A stretch of 64,000 nt of DNA from Saprospiraceae bacterium (GCA_016710625.1 JADJVK010000008.1:1-64000); one strand, 5' to 3'; positions 37,846 through 47,571 are shown, numbered from the stretch's first letter. Notes: generated from the letters alone by a model not told the origin. Numbers and translations: made by a program.

Positions 37846-38805
37846 TTATTTATTACCAAATGAATAGGACAAATTAAATTCATGGGTACTTCCTGCAAAA
37901 GGTCCAAATGTATTGAATGAATAATCAAATCCATAGCCAATTTTAATAGTACCTCCCATGTCCAAATCTTCGCCTAATACCACTCCAGTTTCAGCATGGA
38001 ACATTTTACCTAAAGATATTCCTGTTCCCAACCAAAATACATTATTCATTTGATATTTCAAGTTGATATCTGCATTAAAAGGAGCATTCGGTGCATATTT
38101 TGCCCAAACTGAAGGCTCTAAATAGGACTCATCTGTGAGATAATGTATCCAACCTGCCATTCCATAAAAGTGTTGAATCCTTTTAGTAGCAAATTGTCCA
38201 TCTGTATCTTTAAATTGTAAATTTAATCCAAACAATTGTGGAATTGAAACGCCACTATAAAAGTAATCATTTCTTCCATTTCCAGTATTCATTTGCCTGT
38301 AATAATAAGCTCCTAAGCCTGCATCAGGAAATATTTTATTTTGATCCACCATTCCTTCCACATCGCCAGCATCATGAAATCTCAACTTACTAACATTTAC
38401 TCTGTACTGTACAACACCTAATGACAATCCTACTGCAAATCCACCTTGCTCTGGATCTTCAGATAATAAGGCACCAATTCTACCATAAAGCCCAGTAAAT
38501 CCAGTCGGACCAGTTTGGTCATTCATAATATATCCACCTGTCAAAAGATTGAAACTACGATTATTACTCGTAATCCATTCTCCTCGAAGAACTTGAGTTG
38601 TAGGTGAATTACTTAGAGTAGCCCATTGTTTTCGATAAGAAGCACCAATTGTAATATTTTCTTGATTCAAATAATAATTTGAGCTAATAGATGCAGGATT
38701 TAAAACACCCTGATTATCACGATATTGGGTAAATAGAGGTAGTTGCTGTGCAAAAGCAGTATAACTGATAAATAAGCAAAACAACGTTTTTGCAATTTTT
38801 AACAT
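37846..38805 (-). CDS. PorP/SprF-family T9SS outer-membrane protein
   Basis: Start ATG 38805 (MLKIAKTLFCLFISYTAFAQ, a good signal peptide); the longer frame adds 19 unrelated residues. The mature protein begins QLPLFTQYRDNQGVLNPASI, the hallmark N-terminus of PorP/SprF proteins (xxxxTQYxxNxxxxNPAxxG), and continues as a 14-strand-type barrel ending HEFNLSYSFGNK. SprF-like members are needed for secretion or anchoring of a specific type B cargo, and here the giant protein gene follows after 41 bases. 319 residues, normal length. Confidence 0.88.
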   Translation of the reverse strand: MLKIAKTLFCLFISYTAFAQQLPLFTQYRDNQGVLNPASISSNYYLNQENITIGASYRKQWATLSNSPTTQVLRGEWITSNNRSFNLLTGGYIMNDQTGPTGFTGLYGRIGALLSEDPEQGGFAVGLSLGVVQYRVNVSKLRFHDAGDVEGMVDQNKIFPDAGLGAYYYRQMNTGNGRNDYFYSGVSIPQLFGLNLQFKDTDGQFATKRIQHFYGMAGWIHYLTDESYLEPSVWAKYAPNAPFNADINLKYQMNNVFWLGTGISLGKMFHAETGVVLGEDLDMGGTIKIGYGFDYSFNTFGPFAGSTHEFNLSYSFGNK

Positions 38806-38892
38806 GGGAATGGTTTTTGTTCCAGATTGAGATTGTAACCGAAATTGTAATAACATAAACAAAAAAATTCTTCCTTAGAAGTAATAATTTCG

Positions 38893-38922
38893 CAAAGGTA
38901 GGGTCATTGTTCGAAAGTTCAA
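38893..38922 (-). promoter_or_regulatory. Promoter of the PorP/SprF-giant protein operon
   Basis: Minus strand: TTG (38922-38920), 19 bases, TACCTTTG (38900-38893), an excellent match to the Bacteroidota consensus, with about 80 bases of leader to ATG 38805. Confidence 0.65.
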
Positions 38923-38988
38923 ATTTTTTAGAGTAGTAATCGTTTAAATATTACAAATAAATTTAACAAATGATTTCAAAATACTCAT

Positions 38989-39309
38989 TTAATCTTCAAA
39001 TATCCAATATAACCCTATAAATGTAATAATTATACCTATCGAAGTCATCCAATACAAAAAGAAATTGGTTAGTTCAGGAGAAGGATTCCACAATGTTACA
39101 ACAGTACTTACAAAACAAACAAATGAACCTAAACCTGTATAAATAAAACCTTTCATTTGTTTTTTATCCGCCTTATATTTTTTGAACCCCTTTATTACCT
39201 CTGCAATTTGTGTTTCATCTTGTACAGATTGCTTGACTTCCTCTAAAATTTTATCTTCTGGAAGTTGTCTCATTTCCCAATCTTGATAAGAAAAACTTGG
39301 TGCATTCAT
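38989..39309 (-). CDS. Hypothetical two-helix membrane protein
   Basis: 106 residues: a charged N-terminal half (EDKILEEVKQSVQDETQIAE, IKGFKKYKADKKQMKG) followed by two transmembrane segments (FIYTGLGSFVCFVSTVVTLW, FFLYWMTSIGIIITFIGLYW). It stands alone between the sprF promoter and an AT-rich gap. I know no family. Confidence 0.55.
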   Translation of the reverse strand: MNAPSFSYQDWEMRQLPEDKILEEVKQSVQDETQIAEVIKGFKKYKADKKQMKGFIYTGLGSFVCFVSTVVTLWNPSPELTNFFLYWMTSIGIIITFIGLYWIFED

Positions 39310-39685
39310 ATAAATAAAATTATATTTTTTAAAATAATTATACCGACAAATATATTAAATTTTAAAAATTAATAAAATTAAATTGCATAATTTTTTTAAA
39401 TATTAAATATTTTATTTCGATTTTGGATATATTTCAAAATATAAATTTATCTTTTATTTATAATAATTTAAATTTTTGAATTTCATATAGGTAGTTTATT
39501 TTATCACACTAATTCCATTGAAAAATGTTTTTAATTAAAAATGTATAAAGAATCATTTATCTATTTTAAAAACTATATCTTGTATTTATTATTAATTACC
39601 TATATCATTGAAATAAATAATTGATATTTCTACTGTCGTTCTAAAATTTTTATTTTATTTGCAAATAATATAAAATGGAATAAAT
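39310..39685. other. AT-rich intergenic gap
   Basis: 376 bases of extremely AT-rich sequence between two divergently transcribed membrane-protein genes. No ORF, RNA gene or convincing hairpin is visible; it should hold both promoters, but I find no clear TAnnTTTG box for terC. Confidence 0.5.
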
Positions 39686-40519
39686 ATGAATTTAGCATCA
39701 CCAGAATTTTGGATAAGTTTAGTCACATTAACTTTTCTTGAAATTGTATTGGGTATTGATAATATAATTTTTATTTCAATCGCTGCAAATCGATTAGCAA
39801 AAGCTGATCAAAAAAAGGCAAGAAATTACGGCTTATTACTAGCCATGATATTTAGGGTTTTATTGCTATTCGGTATCTCTTTTATCATTAAAATGTCAGA
39901 ACCCTTTACTCATATTGAGCTTTCTTGGTTGAAAGCAGGAATATCTGGGCAAGGAATTATTCTATTTTTGGGTGGCTTATTTTTGCTTTATAAAAGCACC
40001 TCTGAAATTCATCATAAGTTAGAAGCAAATCCTCAAGACGATGTTGTAAAAGGGAAAAAAGGTAAAGAAAAACTTACTTCTGTTATCATTCAGATTTGCA
40101 TTATCAATATCGTTTTCTCATTCGATTCTATTCTTACAGCAATCGGATTGACTCAAGATGTGGTCGTAATGATGTTGTCTGTAATTCTTTCTATTGGTAT
40201 CATGATGGCTTTTGCAGGTGCCGTTGGCAAGTTTGTAAATGAACATCCAAGTATTCAAATGTTAGGTTTGTCCTTTCTAATTATGATTGGTTTTATGTTG
40301 ATTGCCGAAGGAGCGCACCAATGTGAGGTGGAAATTTTTGGAAGTCATGTTGGTTCAATACCAAAAGGATTTTTATATTTTGCAATTGCATTCTCCTTGT
40401 TTACAGAGTTTTTGAATATCAAAATGAGAAAGAATGAAAGACCTGTTCAATTACATGGAGCAGACGAACAGGCAGAAAAAGAAGGTCTTTACAAAGATGA
40501 TAATTTGGGCTATGACTAA
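39686..40519 (+). CDS. TerC/Alx-family integral membrane protein
   Basis: 277 residues, seven or more hydrophobic segments. The family signatures are LEIVLGIDNIIFISIAANRL at the N-terminus and IVFSFDSILTAIGLTQDVVV in the middle, with the conserved acidic residues in membrane helices (GIDN, FDS). TerC/Alx proteins take part in manganese export or metal loading of secreted proteins, or tellurite resistance; the exact role is not decidable here. The stop codon touches the convergent lpxB stop with no spacing. Confidence 0.88.
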   Translation: MNLASPEFWISLVTLTFLEIVLGIDNIIFISIAANRLAKADQKKARNYGLLLAMIFRVLLLFGISFIIKMSEPFTHIELSWLKAGISGQGIILFLGGLFLLYKSTSEIHHKLEANPQDDVVKGKKGKEKLTSVIIQICIINIVFSFDSILTAIGLTQDVVVMMLSVILSIGIMMAFAGAVGKFVNEHPSIQMLGLSFLIMIGFMLIAEGAHQCEVEIFGSHVGSIPKGFLYFAIAFSLFTEFLNIKMRKNERPVQLHGADEQAEKEGLYKDDNLGYD

Positions 40520-41647
40520 TTAGATAAACAACTCATTATCTTCACCTTGCAAATAATTTATCATTAATCTTGCTGTCTTTTCTGATGCCCCTCTATTGCC
40601 CAATAAAGCAATTAGTTGGTCGTAATTTGATAAGATATTTACTCTTTTAGTTTTATCTAAAATTTGTGCTAATTCATAAGATAAATTTTGGGTATTCAAC
40701 TCATTTTGAATAAGCTCTTTTACTATTAATTTGTCAGCGATTAGATTCACTAAAGATATATATTTTATACTGACCAACCGTTTAGCAATTTGATAGGAAA
40801 GTGCATTTGCTTTGTAACAAACTACTTGAGGCACTTTAAACAAAGCGGTTTCTAACGTTGCAGTACCGGATGTCACCAGAGCAGCATAGGATTTATCCAA
40901 CAAATCATAAGTTTTACCAAAAACAATCTTAACAGGCTTGTCTTTAATAATTTCTTGATAAAATTCGGCAGATTGTGAAGGAGCACCAGCTACTACAAAC
41001 TGATAATCCTTAAATTGGTCAATCATTTCCAACATTATTGGCAACATCGAGTAGATTTCTTGTTTGCGACTACCAGGCAATAATGCTATGATTGGCTTTT
41101 CGTTCAATCCATTTTGGCTTAAAAAATTTGTATTTGTCTTGTAGTTAGTTGTAATATCCAACAATGGATGCCCAACATAATCCACTTCATATTGATATTT
41201 TTGGTAAAAGTCCTTTTCAAATGGAAGGATAACAAACATTTTTGAAACATATTTTTTCACTTGTTTCACTCTACTGCTATGCCATGCCCAAAGCTGAGGG
41301 GAAATATAGTAAAACACCTTTACATCATGCTCAAAAGCCCATTTAGCAATCCTTAAATTAAAACCAGGGTAATCGATTAAAATTATTATATCTGGCTGAA
41401 AATCAAGTATATCCTGATGGCAAAACTTAAATAATTTTCTAATAATTCCCAGATTCTTGATCACCTCCACAAATCCCATGAAAGCAGTATCTCGGTAGTG
41501 TTTCACCAACTTTGCTCCTTGCTGTTGCATTAATTCACCACCCCAACATCTGACATCTGCTTCAGAATCATTAAGTTTTAAATGGCGAATCAGATTGGAA
41601 CCATGCAAATCCCCCGATGCCTCACCTGCAATGATATAGTACTTCAT
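40520..41647 (-). CDS. lpxB: Lipid-A-disaccharide synthase
   Basis: 375 residues. N-terminal IIAGEASGDLHGSNLIRHLK, middle QLWAWHSSRVKQVKKYVSKM, and C-terminal ALLPGSRKQEIYSMLP and VTSGTATLETALFKVPQVVC are the standard GT19 motifs. It joins UDP-diacylglucosamine and lipid X to form the lipid A disaccharide at the inner membrane, so the organism makes lipopolysaccharide. It starts 11 bases after uppP ends, in one transcript with it. Confidence 0.95.
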   Translation of the reverse strand: MKYYIIAGEASGDLHGSNLIRHLKLNDSEADVRCWGGELMQQQGAKLVKHYRDTAFMGFVEVIKNLGIIRKLFKFCHQDILDFQPDIIILIDYPGFNLRIAKWAFEHDVKVFYYISPQLWAWHSSRVKQVKKYVSKMFVILPFEKDFYQKYQYEVDYVGHPLLDITTNYKTNTNFLSQNGLNEKPIIALLPGSRKQEIYSMLPIMLEMIDQFKDYQFVVAGAPSQSAEFYQEIIKDKPVKIVFGKTYDLLDKSYAALVTSGTATLETALFKVPQVVCYKANALSYQIAKRLVSIKYISLVNLIADKLIVKELIQNELNTQNLSYELAQILDKTKRVNILSNYDQLIALLGNRGASEKTARLMINYLQGEDNELFI

Positions 41648-41658
41648 GAGAATTTATT

Positions 41659-42450
41659 TTAAAGTACTTTTAGATCATACCCCATTAATAATAGAATAAT
41701 TAAAATACTTCCAATAATAATACGATACCATCCAAAAATTTTAAAACCATACTTTGTTAATAAGTCTATCAAAATTTTGATCGCTAATATGGCTACTATA
41801 AAAGCTATAACGTTCCCAATTGATAATAATTTTATGGTGTCTGTACTAAATGAGCCATTTTTCTTTAAAATTTTTAAAAGTTTATAACTGGTAGCAGCGA
41901 ACATTGTAGGAACAGCTAAGAAAAAAGAAAACTCAGCTGCAGCTTTTCTAGTTAAATTTTGTGTCATCCCTCCAATAATGGTGGCAGCTGACCTTGAGAC
42001 ACCAGGCACCATTGCTATTACTTGGAAAAGTCCAATTTTAACAGCTTCCAAATTATTTGGTTCGCCTTTTCCACTTTTTTCATTCAAAAACCACTTATCT
42101 ACAAAAAGAAGAATTACACCACCAAGCAGTAACATTACTGCGACAACCCAAACATTTTCTAACAAACTATCCACCCAATCATTGATTAAAAATCCAATTA
42201 CAGCTGCAGGCAAGAAAGCAATAAATAATTTTTTGTAAAAATCAAATGATTGAAAAAAACGTTTCCAATACAAAACAACTACTGATAAAATCGCCCCAAA
42301 TTGGATAATTACAGTAAAATCCTTCACAAAATCATCATGTTGAATTCCCATTAATGAAGATGCAATGATCATATGGCCAGTAGATGATACAGGTAAAAAC
42401 TCTGTAAGCCCTTCCACAATTGCCAATATAATAGCCTGAATAATAGTCAT
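41659..42450 (-). CDS. uppP: Undecaprenyl-diphosphatase
   Basis: 263 residues, polytopic. The two BacA/UppP motifs are VEGLTEFLPVSSTGHMIIAS near the N-terminus and MVPGVSRSAATIIGGM after residue 150, which hold the catalytic residues. It recycles undecaprenyl pyrophosphate for peptidoglycan and O-antigen synthesis. Pairing with lpxB gives an envelope-lipid operon downstream of tRNA-fMet. Confidence 0.95.
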   Translation of the reverse strand: MTIIQAIILAIVEGLTEFLPVSSTGHMIIASSLMGIQHDDFVKDFTVIIQFGAILSVVVLYWKRFFQSFDFYKKLFIAFLPAAVIGFLINDWVDSLLENVWVVAVMLLLGGVILLFVDKWFLNEKSGKGEPNNLEAVKIGLFQVIAMVPGVSRSAATIIGGMTQNLTRKAAAEFSFFLAVPTMFAATSYKLLKILKKNGSFSTDTIKLLSIGNVIAFIVAILAIKILIDLLTKYGFKIFGWYRIIIGSILIILLLMGYDLKVL

Positions 42451-42472
42451 TTAGTTGAAAATTTAAACTTAT

Positions 42473-42503
42473 AAAAAAAGGCAACTGTGAAAACACAATT
42501 GCC
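42473..42503 (-). terminator. Leftward terminator after tRNA-fMet
   Basis: Minus strand GGCAATTGTG, TTTT loop, CACAGTTGCC, then seven T. It lies between the tRNA and uppP, separating the two units. Confidence 0.8.
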
Positions 42504-42514
42504 CTAATTTTTAG

Positions 42515-42587
<73 letters not shown>

Positions 42588-42598
42588 GTATTGAGTTG

Positions 42599-42606
42599 CA
42601 AAGGTA
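42599..42606 (-). promoter_or_regulatory. -7 box of tRNA-fMet promoter
   Basis: Minus-strand TACCTTTG, 12 bases before the tRNA 5' end; exact TAnnTTTG match. Confidence 0.6.
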
Positions 42607-42734
42607 ATACAGTAATCATATAAGTAGGTAACTTTTTTTATAAAAAATTTGATTTTTTATTTTTGACCGATATTTAATAATTGTAAAATATAATTAATTA
42701 CCTAAACCATTATATTTACAGAAAATAATTTACA

Positions 42735-45254
42735 ATGAGGTTTGCATTCATTTTTCTCTATCTTTTTTCAAATATTATTTTATTTGGTCAACAAAAACTT
42801 CAGTCACCTGATGATTTTTTAGGTTACAATTTAGGAAGTCAATATACTTTTCATTATAGATTAGTGGACTATGCTAATCATGTTGCAGCTACTATGCCCA
42901 ATAATGTTAAAATCATTCAATATGGAAAAACAAATGAGGATAGGCCTTTGATTTTAGTCGCTATCTCTAGCAATGAAAATATGGCAAATCTAGAGGAAAT
43001 CAGGATGGACAATTTAAAAAGAGTTGGTTTTGAAAATGGGACTCCTAAAAAAAATATTGCTATCGTTTGGCTTAGTTGTAGTGTTCATGGAAATGAGCCT
43101 GCTGGTTCCGAAAGTTCAATGAAAACTATTTATGAATTAGTAAACCCTAGTAACAATGAATCCAAAAAATGGCTTAATAACACAGTAGTTTTAATAGACA
43201 TTTCTGTAAATCCTGATGGATACTCCAGATATACCAACTGGTTCAAACAAACTAGTCATAATATTCCCAATAATTCACCAGAAAGTAGAGAACATCAAGA
43301 ACCTTGGCCAAGAGGAAGAGTAAATCATTACTATTTTGATTTAAATAGAGATTGGGCATGGCTGTCACAAACTGAAAGTCGTCAAAGAGTTGCTATCTAT
43401 AAACAATGGATGCCTCATGTAGTAGCCGACATTCATGAAATGGGCTATAATGAACCATACTATTTTGCTCCTGCTGCTCAACCCTACCACCAATATATAA
43501 CTGCTTGGCAAAGGGAATTTCAATTTAATGTTGGTAAAAATAATGCAAAATATTTTGATACAAATGGTTGGCTTTATTTTTCTAGAGAAATTTTTGATTT
43601 ATTTTATCCAAGTTATGGTGATACTTATCCAACCTATAATGGAGCTATTGGGATGACCTACGAACAAGGTGGAATCCGAGGTGGGATAAGTATAACTATG
43701 GAAAATGAAGATATTTTAACATTATTAGATAGAGTGAATCATCACCATTCTGCATCAATGTCCACTATTGACATTTCTTCTCAAAATGCAGATAAATTGT
43801 GTTCAAATTTTAGTAAATATTACGATCAAGCTAAAAATAATCCACAAGGTCAATACAAAACCTATATTATCAAAAACTCTAATTCGCCAAATAAAATTAA
43901 ATCAATTTGCAAACTATTGGATGCTCACAAAATAAAATATGGTTCTTCCAAATCTAGTTCGACAATTACTGGCTTTGATTATATAGAAGGAAAAGAGGTG
44001 ACTACACCGTTAAAAGAGAATGATTTAATTATTTCGGCATATCAACCCATGTCAGTTTTGACACAGGTTTTATTTGATCCAGAAAACATCATTAATGATA
44101 CACTTACTTATGATATTACAGCTTGGGGATTGCCATATGCATTTGGTTTGGAAGCAATTGCGACAAAACAAAGAATAAATGTTGACAAACCATTTGAATT
44201 TGCTCAATATGAAATCAATAACAATATCATTAAACCATATGCTTATGTTGCTGAGTGGAAATCTACTGATAATGTTCGCTTTTTAAGTGATTTGGCAAAA
44301 AAAGGGATCAAATCAAAAGTTGCCGAAGATGCTTTCACAATTGATGGAAAACAATATCCTAGCGGGTCTCTAGTCATTACTAGAGCAGATAATAAATCTT
44401 TTGGAGACAATCTTGATCTTCAAATCAACCAATTGGCAAAAGATAATAACCAATTGATTTACAAAGTAAAAACTGGATTTTCGGATAATGGTAGAGATAT
44501 TGGTTCTACACATACCAGATTGGTAGATATGCCAAAAATAGCTTTAGTATGGGATGAAGATTGTGACGAAAATGCTTTTGGGCATATTTGGAGCTATTTG
44601 GAACAAACCATTAACTACCCAGTTTCGGTAATTCACACCAAACAACTGAATGCCAATATTTTAGCAAAATATTCAACCGTCATTCTTCCAAATGGATATT
44701 ATGCTTTCGATAGTTCTTTGTTAGATAGATTGAAATCTTGGATTAGCAATGGAGGAAAACTAATTGCATTAGAAAATGCTATCAGCCAATTTGAAGACAA
44801 ACCCGGATTCAATGTAACTAGATATGCAAATAAGAAAGATAAAGAAGATCATGATTCGCTAAAAGAATCTTATGAAAACAGATTAACACCATACAAATGT
44901 TTAGAGAGATGCTCTGTGTCTGATGGAAATCCTGGTGCAATTATTAAAAACAATGTTGATAATTCGCATCCATTAGGATTTGGATTGCCGACTCATTACT
45001 TTTCATTAAAAACCAATTCTGTAATATTTGGATATCTAAAAGATACATGGAATGTAATTAGAACAGAAGGTGAACCAAAAGTTATTGGTTTTGTTGGGAA
45101 GCATATAAAAGATCAATTGAAAAATGTAAGTACAGCTGCTGTACAACAAATGGGAAGAGGACAAATAGTATATCTAACTGATAGCCCGCTTTTTAGAGGC
45201 TTTTGGTACCAAGGAGAATTATTATTTGCAAATGCATTATTTATGGTTAAATAA
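42735..45254 (+). CDS. M14-family zinc carboxypeptidase, exported
   Basis: 839 residues with a signal peptide (FIFLYLFSNIILFGQ). The peptidase M14 domain (about 40-350) has the zinc ligands in SVHGNEPAGSE (HxxE) and VVADIHEMG, the substrate region ISVNPDGYSRYTNW and DLNRDWAW. The remaining 490 residues include a class I glutamine amidotransferase-like fold region (IVLPNGYYAFDSSLLDRLKS, GRGQIVYLTDSPLFRGFWYQ). Such long bacteroidotal M14 proteins act in the periplasm or outside the cell; the peptide substrate is unknown. No sorting domain, so export is by Sec only. Single-gene unit. Confidence 0.88.
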   Translation: MRFAFIFLYLFSNIILFGQQKLQSPDDFLGYNLGSQYTFHYRLVDYANHVAATMPNNVKIIQYGKTNEDRPLILVAISSNENMANLEEIRMDNLKRVGFENGTPKKNIAIVWLSCSVHGNEPAGSESSMKTIYELVNPSNNESKKWLNNTVVLIDISVNPDGYSRYTNWFKQTSHNIPNNSPESREHQEPWPRGRVNHYYFDLNRDWAWLSQTESRQRVAIYKQWMPHVVADIHEMGYNEPYYFAPAAQPYHQYITAWQREFQFNVGKNNAKYFDTNGWLYFSREIFDLFYPSYGDTYPTYNGAIGMTYEQGGIRGGISITMENEDILTLLDRVNHHHSASMSTIDISSQNADKLCSNFSKYYDQAKNNPQGQYKTYIIKNSNSPNKIKSICKLLDAHKIKYGSSKSSSTITGFDYIEGKEVTTPLKENDLIISAYQPMSVLTQVLFDPENIINDTLTYDITAWGLPYAFGLEAIATKQRINVDKPFEFAQYEINNNIIKPYAYVAEWKSTDNVRFLSDLAKKGIKSKVAEDAFTIDGKQYPSGSLVITRADNKSFGDNLDLQINQLAKDNNQLIYKVKTGFSDNGRDIGSTHTRLVDMPKIALVWDEDCDENAFGHIWSYLEQTINYPVSVIHTKQLNANILAKYSTVILPNGYYAFDSSLLDRLKSWISNGGKLIALENAISQFEDKPGFNVTRYANKKDKEDHDSLKESYENRLTPYKCLERCSVSDGNPGAIIKNNVDNSHPLGFGLPTHYFSLKTNSVIFGYLKDTWNVIRTEGEPKVIGFVGKHIKDQLKNVSTAAVQQMGRGQIVYLTDSPLFRGFWYQGELLFANALFMVK

Positions 45255-45255
45255 A

Positions 45256-45293
45256 AAAAATAGAGGCTTCCCTTTCGAGAAGCCTCTATTTTT
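45256..45293. terminator. Bidirectional terminator between M14 peptidase gene and rplY
   Basis: AAAAATAGAGGCTTC and GAAGCCTCTATTTTT, perfect 15-base stem, T-runs in both directions, between two convergent genes. Confidence 0.9.
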
Positions 45294-45311
45294 ATAACGA
45301 AAAATAATAAA

Positions 45312-45896
45312 TTACTTTTTCTTAGCTGCTTCTGTTTGAGCAGAACGAAGAGCTCTAGGAATTTCAATTAATCCTAAAGGAATACTTCCAGCATTCATCA
45401 TTTCAATTCCGTTTGGTACGATAATATCACGAACCCTTACAGATTGTCCAAGATCCAAATCAGATATATCAACAGTTAATTCAGTTATGATCGCTTCAGG
45501 TACACATTTGATTTGTACTCTTCTGATACTTTGAATTAACTTACCCCCTGCTTTTACTCCAACAGATGAACCCGTAAATCTTACTGGGATATTCACCTTG
45601 ATTGGTCTTCCAGGAGTTAATTGAAGAAAGTCCAAATGCAATAACGACTCATTCACTGGGTGTAATTGCTTGTCTTTCAAAATACATCTGTACTTTTTGC
45701 CATCAACAAATATCTCCGCAATTTTAAAATCAGGAGTATAAATTAAATGTCTAAAGTCTTTTTCAAGAGCTTGAAAATGGGTAACCCCTTCAGCTCCGTA
45801 AATAACACAAGGTACTTCGCTAGTTTTTCTTACAGCTTTTGTAGCTTTTTTACCAACGCCATCCCTTTTTTTTCCGTTGATTATAACAACTTCCAT
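45312..45896 (-). CDS. rplY: 50S ribosomal protein L25/Ctc
   Basis: 194 residues, the long Ctc form. The N-terminal 5S-rRNA-binding L25 domain (VPCVIYGAEGVTHFQALEKD, HLDFLQLTPGRPIKVNIPVR) is followed by the C-terminal beta domain (GGKLIQSIRRVQIKCVPEAI, VRDIIVPNGIEMM) and a Lys/Ala tail. It binds 5S rRNA in the large subunit. It has its own well-formed promoter. Confidence 0.93.
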   Translation of the reverse strand: MEVVIINGKKRDGVGKKATKAVRKTSEVPCVIYGAEGVTHFQALEKDFRHLIYTPDFKIAEIFVDGKKYRCILKDKQLHPVNESLLHLDFLQLTPGRPIKVNIPVRFTGSSVGVKAGGKLIQSIRRVQIKCVPEAIITELTVDISDLDLGQSVRVRDIIVPNGIEMMNAGSIPLGLIEIPRALRSAQTEAAKKK

Positions 45897-45939
45897 TGTA
45901 TGGATACTTTAATAGTGAAAAAATTTTCTAAAACGGGTG

Positions 45940-45968
45940 CAAAGATACATTATTTTTTAATAATCCAA
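45940..45968 (-). promoter_or_regulatory. rplY promoter
   Basis: Minus strand: TTG (45968-45966), 18 bases, TATCTTTG (45947-45940); leader about 40 bases. Confidence 0.65.
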
Positions 45969-45980
45969 CTTATTTTTCAA

Positions 45981-46274
45981 TCAATACACGATAATTTCTT
46001 CCACTATCGATCCATTCAATTTATTATTGATCAATACAATAATTTCTTCCTTAGCATAATTCAACTCTTGTTTCAAGGAAGCGGCATCAATTTTTACCCA
46101 CAATACTCCTTCATTTAATCGAATAGTGTTCGTTTTTTCGGCTACTTCTTTGCCTAATATCATTGGCCAAAGTTCTTTTATTTTTACTTCATTTAATTTT
46201 TGTTGAATATCCAAATCATTCACCATTAAATTCAGCACTTCATTCAAAGAATATTCATTATAATATTTACTCAT
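45981..46274 (-). CDS. DUF721 (DciA-like) protein
   Basis: ATG 46274 (MSKYYNEYSLNEVLNLMVND) is preferred over an upstream TTG. The 97-residue protein has WPMILGKEVAEKTNTIRLNE and LWVKIDAASLKQELNYAKEE, the core of DUF721. In many bacteria the DUF721 protein DciA helps load the replicative helicase; short versions such as this are widespread in Bacteroidota near recF or alone. Its role here is inferred only from the family. Confidence 0.75.
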   Translation of the reverse strand: MSKYYNEYSLNEVLNLMVNDLDIQQKLNEVKIKELWPMILGKEVAEKTNTIRLNEGVLWVKIDAASLKQELNYAKEEIIVLINNKLNGSIVEEIIVY

Positions 46275-46400
46275 CAACACTATTTTATTTTGCAAAAATA
46301 ATCCATTTTTTTAATAAATTTTGATATCATTTTTTAGCCTAAAAAACATTTAAATTTAACTAGTTTTTACTTACTTTCGTGCAACAATTTATATTTTAAA

Positions 46401-46973
46401 ATGCTGAATTTAATAATTTTTGGACCTCCAGGTGCAGGCAAAGGTACTCAATCTGCAAAATTGATTGAGCGATATCATTTAGTTCACATTTCTACTGGAG
46501 ATATTTTCAGAGAACATATTCAAAATGATACCGAATTAGGTAAAAAAGTGAAAAATATCATGGCTTCTGGTCAGTTAGTTCCAGATTCCATCACGATAGA
46601 AATGCTGGAATATGAAGTGAAAAAGAACCCAAATGCAAAAGGAGTGATTTTTGACGGATTTCCTAGAACAGTTCCCCAAGCTGAGGCTTTAGATAATTTT
46701 TTACAGTCAATGAACCAAAAAGTTAATATTGTTGTTCAGTTGGATGTTAACGAAGATGAATTAAGGGCAAGAATTGCAGAAAGAAGAAAAGTAAGTGGAA
46801 GAGCCGACGATGCTGAAGAAAAATTAATGAAAAGAATGGACGAATATTTCAATAAAACAATACATGTTTTACCTTATTATGAGCAACAAAATATTGTGAC
46901 TAAAGTAAATGGTATTGGTCTAATTGATGATATTTTCGACCAATTATGTGAAGCAATTGACCCATTGGTCTAA
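46401..46973 (+). CDS. adk: Adenylate kinase
   Basis: 190 residues: P-loop IIFGPPGAGKGTQSAKL, AMP site HISTGDIFREH and VIFDGFPRTVPQAEAL, and a short LID (RARIAERRKVSGRADD) without the zinc-binding insertion. It interconverts AMP, ADP and ATP. It is divergent from the DUF721 gene and followed by the LysM gene. Confidence 0.96.
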   Translation: MLNLIIFGPPGAGKGTQSAKLIERYHLVHISTGDIFREHIQNDTELGKKVKNIMASGQLVPDSITIEMLEYEVKKNPNAKGVIFDGFPRTVPQAEALDNFLQSMNQKVNIVVQLDVNEDELRARIAERRKVSGRADDAEEKLMKRMDEYFNKTIHVLPYYEQQNIVTKVNGIGLIDDIFDQLCEAIDPLV

Positions 46974-47014
46974 TATAAACTATTAACAATTTTTAATTAT
47001 TAAATTATTTTAAA

Positions 47015-47392
47015 ATGTCATTACAAGCAAAGTATCAATCTGTTTTAGATCTTGGACAAGAATTAGGAGCAAAAGACGGTTTTGTTCAAGAAGAAAATGG
47101 AGTTCTTAAGTTTGGAGGATTAGTTGCCACTGCTTACGAAAAAGATTTATTATGGGACAAAATTAAATCTATTGGTGGTGATAGCCCTGCAGACGTAATA
47201 GCTGATATTAGAGTTGAAAACAACGAATATTATCACAAACATACTGTAGGAAAAGGAGAATCATTAAGCTTGATAGCTAAAAAATATTATGGAGACTTAA
47301 TGGAATACAAAAAAATATTTGAAGCAAATACAAATATTTTAAGCAATCCAGATAGAATTGATGTTGGTCAGGAATTAGTAATTCCTTTCTAG
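47015..47392 (+). CDS. BON + LysM domain protein (Kbp/YgaU-like)
   Basis: 125 residues without a signal peptide. The N-terminal half resembles a BON domain (VLKFGGLVATAYEKDLLWDK, DVIADIRVEN), the C-terminal half is one LysM motif (HTVGKGESLSLIAKKYYGDL, YKKIFEANTNILSNPDRIDV). E. coli Kbp with this order is a cytoplasmic potassium-binding protein; the same role is possible but not shown. It follows adk by 41 bases and ends at a terminator. Confidence 0.82.
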   Translation: MSLQAKYQSVLDLGQELGAKDGFVQEENGVLKFGGLVATAYEKDLLWDKIKSIGGDSPADVIADIRVENNEYYHKHTVGKGESLSLIAKKYYGDLMEYKKIFEANTNILSNPDRIDVGQELVIPF

Positions 47393-47407
47393 TTTTTAAA
47401 CGGAAAT

Positions 47408-47447
47408 AAAAAAAAGGGTGGTTTTGAAAAAAATCACCCTTTTTTTA
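47408..47447 (+). terminator. Terminator after the LysM gene
   Basis: AAAAAAAAGGGTG and CACCCTTTTTTT with a short loop; usable in both directions. Confidence 0.85.
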
Positions 47448-47571
47448 TTGATTCATACAACGTATTATATTTCAAAGGTATCTATAGTTTCAGTCAAAAT
47501 AATTGTAAATTATTGTATATTTACATATTATTTGGTTGAAAAATATTTTATCACATATTTAAAAGAAATTT

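Noticed and set aside
47473..47480. Minus-strand TACCTTTG as a promoter
   Set aside because: Points into a terminator with no leftward gene beyond it; probably chance in AT-rich DNA.
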